Shown: in pieces, positions 9,371 through 16,999 of the stretch
Position numbering within the stretch: the stretch's first letter is position 1
Layout: the number at the start of each line of letters is the position of its first letter
Notes under the pieces: model-generated
Told to the model about the DNA's origin: nothing
What the model saw: only the letters and a program-made list of their open reading frames with translations
The model's database searches: none
Assembly: GCA_945873105.1 (NCBI GenBank)
Contig: CAMCBW010000001.1
Location: 186,001 to 250,000, forward strand
DNA: 64,000 nt
From: Tangfeifania diversioriginum
Lineage (GTDB): Bacteria; Bacteroidota; Bacteroidia; Bacteroidales; Prolixibacteraceae
Reading direction: 5' to 3'
Program-made: the position numbers and the translations under genes

Positions 9371-9652
9371 ATGACAAACAATGATATTCTGAAAAAGCTG
9401 AGAGTTGCCCTGCAACTGAAGGACGATGACATCGTCAAAATTCTTGCGCTGGTTGATTTCAAGGTCACAACCACCGAATTGGGTGCGATTTTTCGCAAGG
9501 AGGATCATCCCAACTACAAGGAGTGCGGAGATCAGTTGCTGCGGAATTTTCTCAATGGCTTGATCATCCACCTGAGGGGTCCGATGGAAAAGCCCCCCGT
9601 TACGTTGTCTGAGCCACCTAAGAGAATTATCCTCCGGAAGGGTAAAGGGTAA
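9371..9652 (+). CDS. DUF1456 (YehS-like) family protein, single-repeat form
   Basis: 93 aa starting MTNNDILKKLRVAL; a TTG start five codons earlier is open but overlaps the promoter box. The sequence shows one DUF1456 unit: DILKKLRVALQLKDDDIVKI, then an acidic-to-basic helix and ECGDQLLRNFLNGLIIHLRG. E. coli YehS has two tandem units in about 156 aa, and this one resembles its second unit. The function of the family is unknown. The last residues (KGKG) are encoded by heptamer repeats, so the C-terminus has been set by repeat insertion or expansion. The gene is flanked by GCTATAGC-like short interspersed repeats. Confidence 0.8.
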   Translation: MTNNDILKKLRVALQLKDDDIVKILALVDFKVTTTELGAIFRKEDHPNYKECGDQLLRNFLNGLIIHLRGPMEKPPVTLSEPPKRIILRKGKG

Positions 9653-9714
9653 AGGGTAAAGGGTAAAGGATAAAGGATAAAGGATAAAGGGTAAAGGATA
9701 AAGGGTAAAGGGGG
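9640..9714 (+). repeat. GGGTAAA/GGATAAA heptamer repeat (copy 2)
   Basis: About ten tandem heptamers (GGGTAAA and GGATAAA) begin inside the last codons of the DUF1456 gene and supply its stop codon. Orientation and unit match the repeats after ftsK and inside the end of the MFS gene. Confidence 0.88.
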
Positions 9715-9816
9715 AGAGTGAGGAACGCATCTTTCGACTAGAAAGTTTGGCCAATAGCTAACGGCTAACAGCCAATTGCCATTAAATTCAGGAAAAAAAG
9801 TTACGATTGACTGTAA

Positions 9817-11142
9817 ATGAACAAAATTGACCGTACCAAGCCGATTGTAAAGGGGGACCCCAAGGTGATTAAGGCCTGGGTCATGTACGACTGGGCCAAT
9901 TCTGTTTACCAACTGACCATCGCTTCTACCATCTTTCCCATTTACTACAACACGGTAACCCGGCGGGGAGATGATTTCCTGGTCTCCTTTTTTGGCTGGG
10001 AAATTGTCAATACAGTACTTTATTCCTGGGCCATCGCGGCTGCCTATCTGGTCGTAGCATTGGGATCGCCGCTTTTTTCCTCCATCGCGGATTATACCGG
10101 ACGCAGAAAAGGCTTCATGCGCGCATTTACCTGGATTGGTGCAGTCTCTTGCGGAGCACTCTATTTTTTTGATCCGCAGCACATTGAATTTGGAGTCATT
10201 GCCTTTGTTCTGGGCACCGTGGGGTATGGAGGAAGCATCGTTTTTTACAACTCCTTCCTTCCGGTGATTGCTGAACCAAAAGATCAGGACGCAATCAGTG
10301 CCCGGGGTTATTCTATGGGCTACCTGGGGGGAGTCATCCTGTTGCTTTTTAACCTACTGATGATCATGAAGCCGGGATGGTTCGGTTTTAACCCCGACTC
10401 CTCCATGCCGGCCAGAATATCTTTCGTGACCGTCTGCATCTGGTGGATTGGATTTTCCACCCTTACCTTCAAAAGGCTTCCCAAATACACCTTTGGCAAA
10501 CGGTTGAACCGGGAGAATGTCTTTACCAATGGTTACAAAGAGTTGAGGATGGTCTACGGCCAGGTGCGCAGTTCCTACCGGCTCACTGTTTATTTGCTTG
10601 GATTCTTCTTCATCATGATGGGGATATTGACCACCATGTTCATGGCCGCTACCTTTGGGGAAAAGGAGCTCGGCCTGAAAGAGGGAGTTTTAATACCTAC
10701 CATTTTGCTGATTCAGCTGGTAGCCATGTTCGGAGCCTGGTTTTTTGCAAGATTATCGGGGAGGTACGGAAATCTGAAGGCACTGATTGTCTCAGTGGTG
10801 GTTTGGATCATCGTTTGTATGTATGCCTTCACTATTCAACAGGCAACAGGGTTTATAGTTGCCGCCTTTGTGATTGGGATTGTAATGGGCGGTTCACAGT
10901 CGCTGGCCCGCTCAACCTATTCAAAAATGCTGCCGGAGACAACCGATCACACCTCATTTTTTAGCTTTTACGATGTGACCGAGAAACTTGCCACCGTAGC
11001 CGGTACCTTCAGTTTTGGCATCATCGAAGCCATCACCGGCAGTATGCGTTACTCGGTGCTGGCCATCACGGTATTCTTTGGAATTGGGTTGGTGTTTCTG
11101 GTGATGTTGCTGGGACACCAAAGGATAAAGGATAAAGGATAA
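9817..11142 (+). CDS. MFS transporter, UMF1 (Atg22-like) family
   Basis: 441 aa, strongly hydrophobic with about 12 predicted membrane helices. The N-terminus KAWVMYDWANSVYQLTIAST is the hallmark of the UMF1/Atg22 branch of the major facilitator superfamily, and the loop ADYTGRRKGFMR between helices 2 and 3 is the MFS motif A equivalent. Later motifs are GYSMGYLGGV and GGSQSLARSTYSKMLPE. Members are inner-membrane effluxers, in fungi exporting amino acids from the vacuole; bacterial substrates are mostly unknown. The last six codons (RIKDKG) come from heptamer repeats. It precedes the citrate lyase cluster by 570 bases, but nothing shows that it carries citrate. Confidence 0.85.
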   Translation: MNKIDRTKPIVKGDPKVIKAWVMYDWANSVYQLTIASTIFPIYYNTVTRRGDDFLVSFFGWEIVNTVLYSWAIAAAYLVVALGSPLFSSIADYTGRRKGFMRAFTWIGAVSCGALYFFDPQHIEFGVIAFVLGTVGYGGSIVFYNSFLPVIAEPKDQDAISARGYSMGYLGGVILLLFNLLMIMKPGWFGFNPDSSMPARISFVTVCIWWIGFSTLTFKRLPKYTFGKRLNRENVFTNGYKELRMVYGQVRSSYRLTVYLLGFFFIMMGILTTMFMAATFGEKELGLKEGVLIPTILLIQLVAMFGAWFFARLSGRYGNLKALIVSVVVWIIVCMYAFTIQQATGFIVAAFVIGIVMGGSQSLARSTYSKMLPETTDHTSFFSFYDVTEKLATVAGTFSFGIIEAITGSMRYSVLAITVFFGIGLVFLVMLLGHQRIKDKG

Positions 11143-11163
11143 AGGATAAAGGATAAAGGGAAA
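11121..11163 (+). repeat. GGATAAA heptamer repeat (copy 3)
   Basis: Five near-perfect tandem GGATAAA units followed by GGGAAAG. The MFS reading frame runs into them and stops within the third unit. Confidence 0.9.
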
Positions 11164-11287
11164 GTGATTCAGTCTGGTATGCTTTGAGCAGCCGTTAGGG
11201 TGGCCAAAAGCATTTGGAAAGTGGGGCAGAATGACCTCCCCGGAATCAGTTTGGATCAACCTGGGTAGAATGGACTTTTCTTTTTTT

Positions 11288-11545
11288 TAGTTTGCCTGAA
11301 CCAAAGGTGCAAATTGGCTCAGTTGGAATCGGTTTAGCCCAAATTTTGTTGAAAAAGGGACTTTTTTTTCAGTTTACCAAAGTTTGAAGTGCAAATTGCC
11401 TTAAAAGGTGTGGTTTAACCCAAAAAATGGTGAAAAAGGGCTCTCTAATCCCAGCTTACCATTTCTTGGGTTGCAAATTGGTTTAAACTGTTTTGGTTCA
11501 GACCAACCAAAGCAGTTTTAGCCCTCCTTTTTTCAGTTTGACTCT
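11288..11545. repeat. Imperfect tandem repeat with exact 82-bp period
   Basis: Three consecutive 82-base units start at 11288, 11370 and 11452; a fourth begins at 11534 and is cut off after about ten bases. Each opens with (C/T)AGTTTRCC-like bases, has GTGCAAATTG about 20 bases in, and a TTTA-CCCAAA block near the middle; the first two carry GAAAAAGGG near the end. Units are diverged, yet the period is exact. No reading frame runs through them. They fill most of the 574-base gap between the MFS gene and citD; the remaining bases show only the promoter box near 11614. Confidence 0.75.
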
Positions 11546-11613
11546 CTATTAAGCGTAAACATAAACTTTCAAAATAAGTTGAAGAATATCATCTTCGGGA
11601 CGGATTAAAGTCC

Positions 11614-11621
11614 TAATTTTG
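11614..11621 (+). promoter_or_regulatory. Candidate promoter of the citrate lyase cluster (TAATTTTG)
   Basis: TAATTTTG fits the TAnnTTTG -7 consensus, about 95 bases before citD. A -33 TTG is not obvious at the right spacing, so this is a candidate only. Confidence 0.4.
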
Positions 11622-11716
11622 TTGGATAATTTGATGCACGCTCCGGTGACTCATCCAGGTGAAGTTGAAAATCTCCAGACCTTTCAATTTTTGCACCAAA
11701 AAAATAGTTAAAGACC

Positions 11717-12004
11717 ATGAAGCCAATAACTCCAGCTCAATCGGGAACCTTCGAATCGAGCGATGTGATCGTTTTGATTGAACCAATGCCGAAGAACAGT
11801 GGCCGTAAAATTGAGATCTCCTCCACGGTGATGCAACAGTTTGGTGCCAGTTTCCAGCAAATCGTGTCGGACATGCTCGATCAGTACGATATGACAGACA
11901 TTCATTTGATTGCCAAAGATAAGGGGGCGCTCGAACCCACCATCAAGGCACGCCTCGAAACAGCCATCAAGCGGTCACTGGGCCAACAGGAAGGAACCTT
12001 GTAA
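11717..12004 (+). CDS. citD: Citrate lyase acyl carrier protein (gamma subunit)
   Basis: 95 aa, the size of the gamma subunit. It carries the phosphoribosyl-dephospho-CoA arm on which acetyl and citryl groups are passed between the alpha and beta subunits. The attachment serine is Ser14 in QSGTFESSDVIV, the conserved position of the family. The C-terminal half (MTDIHLIAKDKGALEPTIKARLE) is also family-like. It is the first gene of the cluster, and citE starts 10 bases after its stop. Confidence 0.96.
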   Translation: MKPITPAQSGTFESSDVIVLIEPMPKNSGRKIEISSTVMQQFGASFQQIVSDMLDQYDMTDIHLIAKDKGALEPTIKARLETAIKRSLGQQEGTL

Positions 12005-12014
12005 AAACCCAAAC

Positions 12015-12893
12015 ATGAAGACATTTAGAAATCGCAGGACCATGCTCTACATTCCCGGAAATAATCCGGCGATGATTCAGCAAGGTGGAATATATGGAGC
12101 AGACAGCATTCTCCTTGACCTGGAAGATGCCGTAGCACTGAACCAGAAGGATGCAGCCCGCACGCTGGTAAGAAATATGATCAGGGTAACCGACTTTTAC
12201 GATGCCGAGGTATGTGTAAGAATCAACCATCTCAGCACCCCTTTCGGACTTGCGGATCTCGAAGAGATTGTCCCCCTGCAGCCCTCCGCCCTCCGGTACC
12301 CCAAAACAGAATCGGCTGAAGAGGTGGCCGAACTGTTGGCTATCATCGAAAAAATCGAAGACAAACATCATCTGCCGCACGACCGGATGACGCTGCATGC
12401 CATGATCGAAACGGCCATGGGGGTTCAGAACGTGTTCAGCATTGCCAGTAAATTCAGCAGGATTGATGCCATCACCATCGGGGGCCAGGATTTGACGGCC
12501 GATATGAACATTGTCTATACTGCGGATGGTGCAGGAATTGATTTTGCCAGGAAAAGAATCGTGATGGCGGCCAAGGCAAGTCACATCGATGTGATCGACA
12601 CTGTTTTCCCGGATGTAAACGATGAGGAGGGATTGAGAAAAGAGACCGAATATGCCAAAAGAATCGGGTTTACAGGGAAAGCTGTAATCAACCCTCGTCA
12701 GATTGATGTGGTACACGATGTATTTTCACCTACGGAAGAGGAGATCCGCAAGGCTTACCGCATTGTCAAGGAGTTCCGCACAAACAGCAAAGCCGGCATC
12801 GGGGTATTTGCCATTGACGGCAAAATGGTGGATGCACCCATCGTTGCCAGGGCCGAATACCTGTTGAGGCTCGCCAATGTGATTATCGAATAA
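12015..12893 (+). CDS. citE: Citrate lyase beta subunit (citryl-ACP lyase)
   Basis: 292 aa from ATG 12015 (MKTFRNRRTMLYIPGNNPAM); the open frame extends 35 codons upstream into citD but without family character. Cleaves citryl-ACP to oxaloacetate and acetyl-ACP. HpcH/HpaI-type TIM barrel with DSILLDLEDAVALNQKDAAR (Mg ligand and CoA region), VRINHLSTPFG, a central MIETAMGVQNV, and GGQDLTADMN. Length is normal. It is tightly coupled to citD, and the next gene, citF, is separated by a hairpin-forming spacer. Confidence 0.96.
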   Translation: MKTFRNRRTMLYIPGNNPAMIQQGGIYGADSILLDLEDAVALNQKDAARTLVRNMIRVTDFYDAEVCVRINHLSTPFGLADLEEIVPLQPSALRYPKTESAEEVAELLAIIEKIEDKHHLPHDRMTLHAMIETAMGVQNVFSIASKFSRIDAITIGGQDLTADMNIVYTADGAGIDFARKRIVMAAKASHIDVIDTVFPDVNDEEGLRKETEYAKRIGFTGKAVINPRQIDVVHDVFSPTEEEIRKAYRIVKEFRTNSKAGIGVFAIDGKMVDAPIVARAEYLLRLANVIIE

Positions 12894-12899
12894 TAAGGT

Positions 12900-12974
12900 C
12901 GCGCAATGTACGCAAAGCCACGCAATGCTCTTTCCCTTTTCGTTTTTCCTTGCGTTCCTTGCGTTCTTTGCGCG
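12900..12974. repeat. Large imperfect hairpin of CGCAAAG-type repeats between citE and citF
   Basis: The left arm (12900-12927) begins CGCGCAATGTACGCAAAG; the right arm (about 12948-12974), in reverse complement, begins CGCGCAAAGAACGCAAGG. About 22 of 28 positions pair around a 20-base pyrimidine-rich loop. No T-run follows, so it is not a classical terminator. A related single-sided element is at about 21037-21066. Confidence 0.7.
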
Positions 12975-13019
12975 AAAAAATGAATGTTTGCAGAAGTTCA
13001 AAAGCATAAAATTAGCACC

Positions 13020-14582
13020 ATGTTAAATAGTTTAGGCAGGGAAATCCCCGAATATATTGAAGGAATAGGGACATTGGAACCTTTCCAGGGAGCACTAACC
13101 AAGCTTCGTAAAGGGTGGATGGATGAACCTACCATTCCTGCCCCCAACAAGGCATACCTGCCACACCAGAGCAAACTCTGCAAAACTCTGGAGGAGGCGA
13201 TCATCCGCAGCAATCCGCACAATGGCATGACGGTCTCCTTCCACCACCATCTCCGGAACGGTGACATCCTGTTGGTCCAGACACTCACCATTCTCCACAA
13301 CATGGGAATCCGGGACATTACGCTGGCCTCCTCCTCCCTGAACGAATGCCACGATCCGATCCTTCCCTATTTGCAGGATCAAACGGTTACCCGCATTTTT
13401 TCCTCCGGTATCCGCAGCGAATTGGGCAAGGCCATCTCGATGGGTGTGCTGGATACCCCCGTGGTGATTCACTCCCACGGTGGCAGGGTGCGTTGCATTC
13501 ATACCGGGAAAATTCAAATTGACCTGGCTGTCATTCCGGCCTCTGCGGCCGACTGCGAAGGAAATGCCACGGGGTCACATGGCAAATCTGCCTTTGGATC
13601 GATTGGTTATGCAGTGATCGATGCCAGGTATGCCAAGCAGGTAATCGTGGTAACCGACAACCTGGTCGATTTCCCCTGCATTCCGCTCTCCATCTCCCAG
13701 AATTTTATCGACCATGTGGTGTTGGTCGATTCGATCGGTGATGCCTCAAGGATTGCTACGGGAACCACCCGTATCACCAACTCCCCGATGGACCTGAGGA
13801 TTGCGAAACTGGCGGCCGATGTGATTGAGCACTCCGGATTCTTTGTACCGGGATTTGCCTTTCAGGTGGGGGCAGGCGGAGCATCGCTGGCGGTGGCGAA
13901 ATTCATCCGCGAAAAGATGAAGAGAAGTGGGCTGAAGGGCAGTTTTATGCTGGGAGGTATCACCTCCTATTGCGTCGACATGCTCAACGAGGGTCTCTTT
14001 GAGACCATATTTGATGTGCAGTCTTTCGATGCAGTGGTGAGTAATTCACTGCTTAACAACCGCCACCACATCGAGATTCCGGCAGCGCTTTATGCCAATC
14101 CTTTCAATTGCGGGTGCATCACCAACAAGATTGATGTAGTGGTTTTGGGAGCCCTTGAGATCGATGTGGATTTCAATGTGAATGTCATCACCGGATCTGA
14201 AGGACGCATTCGTGGTGCCTCCGGAGGGCATTCAGATACGGCATCGGGAGCCAAACTCACGGTAGTGGTTTGTCCCTCCTTCCGCGGAAGGATCCCGATC
14301 ATCAAGAAACGGGTACATACAATAGTAACACCCGGCGAAACAGTGCATGTATTGGTTACGGAGCGGGGCATCTGCGTCAATCCTGCCTTCAAAGAGCTGG
14401 AGGCAAACCTGAGGAATGCCGGACTAAACATCAAAAACATCCGTGATCTCGAAATCGAGGTGGACAAGATTACCGGAATCCCTGCGCCCCTCGAATACAC
14501 CGATAAAATTGTGGGAATTGTCGAGTACCGCGATGGAACCATTATCGACGTGATTCACCAGCTCAGGGAGCGGGAGGTGTAA
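13020..14582 (+). CDS. citF: Citrate lyase alpha subunit (citrate:ACP transferase)
   Basis: 520 aa from ATG 13020 (MLNSLGREIPEYIEGIG), the usual family start; the frame opens 12 codons earlier. It exchanges acetyl for citrate on the CitD thioester arm. Typical elements are TVSFHHHLRNGD, MGIRDITLASSSL, HSHGGRVRCIHTGKIQID, the glycine-rich SCD-like stretch DCEGNATGSHGKSAFGSIGY, VGAGGASLAVAKFI, and the C-terminal GASGGHSDTASGAKLTVVV. With CitD and CitE it completes the lyase. About 960 bases of repeats separate it from citXG. Confidence 0.97.
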   Translation: MLNSLGREIPEYIEGIGTLEPFQGALTKLRKGWMDEPTIPAPNKAYLPHQSKLCKTLEEAIIRSNPHNGMTVSFHHHLRNGDILLVQTLTILHNMGIRDITLASSSLNECHDPILPYLQDQTVTRIFSSGIRSELGKAISMGVLDTPVVIHSHGGRVRCIHTGKIQIDLAVIPASAADCEGNATGSHGKSAFGSIGYAVIDARYAKQVIVVTDNLVDFPCIPLSISQNFIDHVVLVDSIGDASRIATGTTRITNSPMDLRIAKLAADVIEHSGFFVPGFAFQVGAGGASLAVAKFIREKMKRSGLKGSFMLGGITSYCVDMLNEGLFETIFDVQSFDAVVSNSLLNNRHHIEIPAALYANPFNCGCITNKIDVVVLGALEIDVDFNVNVITGSEGRIRGASGGHSDTASGAKLTVVVCPSFRGRIPIIKKRVHTIVTPGETVHVLVTERGICVNPAFKELEANLRNAGLNIKNIRDLEIEVDKITGIPAPLEYTDKIVGIVEYRDGTIIDVIHQLREREV

Positions 14583-14711
14583 AGAACGAATGACGGAGGG
14601 ACAGGAATGACGGAGAGACGGAGGGACTGGGGGACTTAGGGACTTAGAGACGGAGTGAATGACGGAGGGACAGGAATGACGGAGAGACGGAGGGACAGGA
14701 ATGACGGAATA
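14583..14711. repeat. Short GACGGAGGGACAGGAATG-type direct repeats
   Basis: Purine-rich 16-24-base repeats built from ATGACGGAG, GGGACAGGA and GACTTAGG blocks follow the citF stop and lead into the first 198-bp unit, which itself begins ATGACGGAGAGACC. No coding signal. Confidence 0.75.
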
Positions 14712-15503
14712 ATGACGGAGAGACCTATAAATGAAGGGGAGAACCGGCGAACGGGAGAATGATCTTTCGAGCTTCCAACCCCGAAAGGGGTTGCCCATGA
14801 ATAGCCCCCGGTTTCAACCGGGGGTAAGGAAATGCGGAGAGATGCGCCGTCCGCGTACAAATTTTTGCGAGAATGGTAATTTAGGTATCGGACGGAACGT
14901 CGCGTATCAATGATGGAGAGACCTAAAAATGACGGGGAGAACCGGCGAACGGGAGAATGATCTTTCGAGCTTCCAACCCCGAAAGGGGTTGAATTTGAAT
15001 AGCCCCCGGTTTCAACCGGGGGGAAATGAATGCAGGGTATTTCACCGTCCGCGTACAAATTTTTGCGAGAATGGTAATTTAGGTATCAGATGGAACGTCG
15101 CACATCAATGACGGAGAGACCTAAAAATGACGGGGAGAACCGGCGAACGGGAGAATGATCTTTCGAGCTTCCAACCCCGAAAGGGGTTGAATTTGAATAG
15201 CCCCCGGTTTCAACCGGGGGTAAGGAAATGCGGAGAGATGCACCGTCCGCGTACAAATTTTTGCGAGAATGGTAATTTAGGTATCGGACGGAACGTCGCG
15301 TATCAATGATGGAGAGACCTAAAAATGACGGGGAGAACCGGCGAACGGGAGAATGACCTTTCGAGCTTCCAACCCAGGTAGGGGTTGCCCATGAATAGCC
15401 CCCGGTTTCAACCGGGGGGAAGGAAATGCGCGGAGTTGCACCGTCCGCGTACATAATTCAATGAAGATGCCAAATTATAGGATCGGACGGAAGCGTTCAG
15501 ATC
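14712..15503. repeat. Four tandem 198-bp repeats with two hairpins each
   Basis: Units start at 14712, 14910, 15108 and 15306, an exact 198-base period; the first three are nearly identical and the fourth diverges in its last third. Every unit contains two palindromes, CAACCCC-GAAA-GGGGTTG (altered in unit 4) and CCCCCGGTTTCAACCGGGGG, then CCGTCCGCGTAC and AATTTTTGCGAGAATGG. Because 198 is a multiple of three, 60-codon forward and 66-codon reverse frames recur in each unit, but they have no starts, spacing or composition of real genes. It lies between citF and citXG; the 44 bases after it show nothing further. Confidence 0.92.
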
Positions 15504-15547
15504 ATGCAGACAGCCATTGAATGGGATAATGAAACTTCGGGTAAAAG

Positions 15548-16999
15548 ATGAATAGACGTAATTTGCGGACCTTCATCCAAACTAAAAATGATCAAAACCA
15601 TAAAATAATCATTAAAACCATCGAACCACTCCAATCCATATTGGCAGCCAGGGAAAATCGGGCCAACCTGAAGTTCAAGCTTGCAGAAAAGGGGTATCCT
15701 CTGCTGAGTTTTGGTCTCAATGTTCCCGGGTTTCCCAAGAGTAACCCCATTGTCAAACAGTTTTTTGGATATTGCCTGGGTGAGCTGAAATATTTTATGA
15801 AAGCCCGCCTGATACGTTTCGGGGTGGAGGCCGCAGTTGAAACCTGTGACGCAGCCGGAGACCTTTACCTTGTTCCAATTCTTCCGGCAAAGGTTAGTTT
15901 GCCCGAATTAAAACAGCTTTGTGAGGAGTTTGAAGAGCGTCATTTGCTCGGCCGTTTCATGGATGTGGATTTGACCGACGAACAGGGCAATGCCCTCTCA
16001 TCCGGAAAATCCAAGCCCTGCTTTCTCTGTCAGGCTCAGCCTGCCATCACCTGTCGCAGGAACCGGACACACGACCTGGACGAACTCAGGTCTTTCATGT
16101 TCGCAAAGATGCAATCCTATTGTCAATCTGAACGGGAATCCATCCTGGCGAAAAGACTCTCCGCCCTGGCCTTGAAATCACTGTTGCATGAAATTGCACT
16201 TTCACCAAAACCAGGATTGGTCGATAGATTCGGTAACGGGAGTCATACCGACATGAATTTTCTGACATTTGTCGACTCCTCAGCAGCCATCGCTCCCTGG
16301 CTGGAGGAGCTGGTCAGACTGGGACTCCAGTTTTGTGAAGCCGATCCTGCCAAGGCCCTGCCCGCCATACGGCAGATTGGATTGCGCATGGAGACTGAGA
16401 TGTACATGGCTACTTGCAACATCAACACACAGAAGGGGATCATCTTTCTGATGGGGTTATCGCTCTTTGCCTGTGGCAGGTTATTCAAAGAGTCGGAACA
16501 TTTTGACGAGGAGCAGTTTCAATCCATTGTCAGGGAGGTATGCCGAGATATCGTCAACAAGGAGCTGGTGGATATGGTCCGATACGACAGGACTCATGGG
16601 GAAGAGATCTATCACAGGCATGGCTTCGGCGGGGCAAGGGGAGAGGCTGAAGGCGGATTCGCTACTGTTTTTGAATATGGATTACCCTGGTTGGACCTTC
16701 GCGATTTGCCCAAGGAACAGGCAATGCAAAGGTGTTTACTTTCGATTGCCGCCAGGAACAACGATACAAATATCCTCTTCCGACGGGGTCCCGCTGTTTT
16801 GAGTACATTTCAGGAGCTGTGCCGGGTGGCGGCTGTTGATTTCAATGATCAAAATTACCAGGCAGTCCTGGACTATTGCAACAGTGAAAATATTTCACCG
16901 GGAGGGTCTGCCGATCTGCTGGCTATCTCTATCTTTGTATGGTCAGTCCGACAGGCTGATCAGGAGGCATCTTTTCCACCACTGATTCCATTGACATGA
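15548..16999 (+). CDS. citXG: Fused CitX-CitG: apo-citrate lyase prosthetic group transferase and synthase
   Basis: 483 aa. The N-terminal domain (about 30-185) is CitX, which attaches the prosthetic group to CitD: FGLNVPGFPKSNP, GVEAAVETCDAAGDLYLVPI, LLGRFMDVDLTDEQG and the Cys-rich KPCFLCQAQPAITCRRN. The C-terminal domain (about 200-475) is CitG, which makes triphosphoribosyl-dephospho-CoA from ATP and dephospho-CoA: EIALSPKPGLVDRFGNGSHT, GIIFLMGLSLFACGRL and RHGFGGARGEAEGGFATV. CitXG fusions are known in some bacteria such as Haemophilus. The stop overlaps the citC start by four bases (ATGA), so the two are translationally coupled. Confidence 0.95.
   Translation: MNRRNLRTFIQTKNDQNHKIIIKTIEPLQSILAARENRANLKFKLAEKGYPLLSFGLNVPGFPKSNPIVKQFFGYCLGELKYFMKARLIRFGVEAAVETCDAAGDLYLVPILPAKVSLPELKQLCEEFEERHLLGRFMDVDLTDEQGNALSSGKSKPCFLCQAQPAITCRRNRTHDLDELRSFMFAKMQSYCQSERESILAKRLSALALKSLLHEIALSPKPGLVDRFGNGSHTDMNFLTFVDSSAAIAPWLEELVRLGLQFCEADPAKALPAIRQIGLRMETEMYMATCNINTQKGIIFLMGLSLFACGRLFKESEHFDEEQFQSIVREVCRDIVNKELVDMVRYDRTHGEEIYHRHGFGGARGEAEGGFATVFEYGLPWLDLRDLPKEQAMQRCLLSIAARNNDTNILFRRGPAVLSTFQELCRVAAVDFNDQNYQAVLDYCNSENISPGGSADLLAISIFVWSVRQADQEASFPPLIPLT

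Noticed and set aside
9532-10182. 216-codon minus-strand frame with repeated FILYPLS/LPFTLYP units, and a similar one at 9296-9754.
   Set aside because: These are reverse translations of the heptamer arrays and run antisense to the DUF1456 and MFS genes.
11143-11716. Search for a citrate carrier or sensor gene fragment upstream of citD.
   Set aside because: All frames in this gap are short and the sequence is explained by the repeats and leader.
14636-15454. Overlapping 60-140-codon frames on both strands in the 198-bp repeats, some reading through several units.
   Set aside because: They exist because 198 is a multiple of three. They consist of the hairpin sequences, repeat identically, and have no start context or family similarity.
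11288-15503. CRISPR-like appearance of regularly spaced repeats (82-bp and 198-bp series).
   Set aside because: Whole units repeat with no unique spacers of 30-40 bases, and no cas genes are present.
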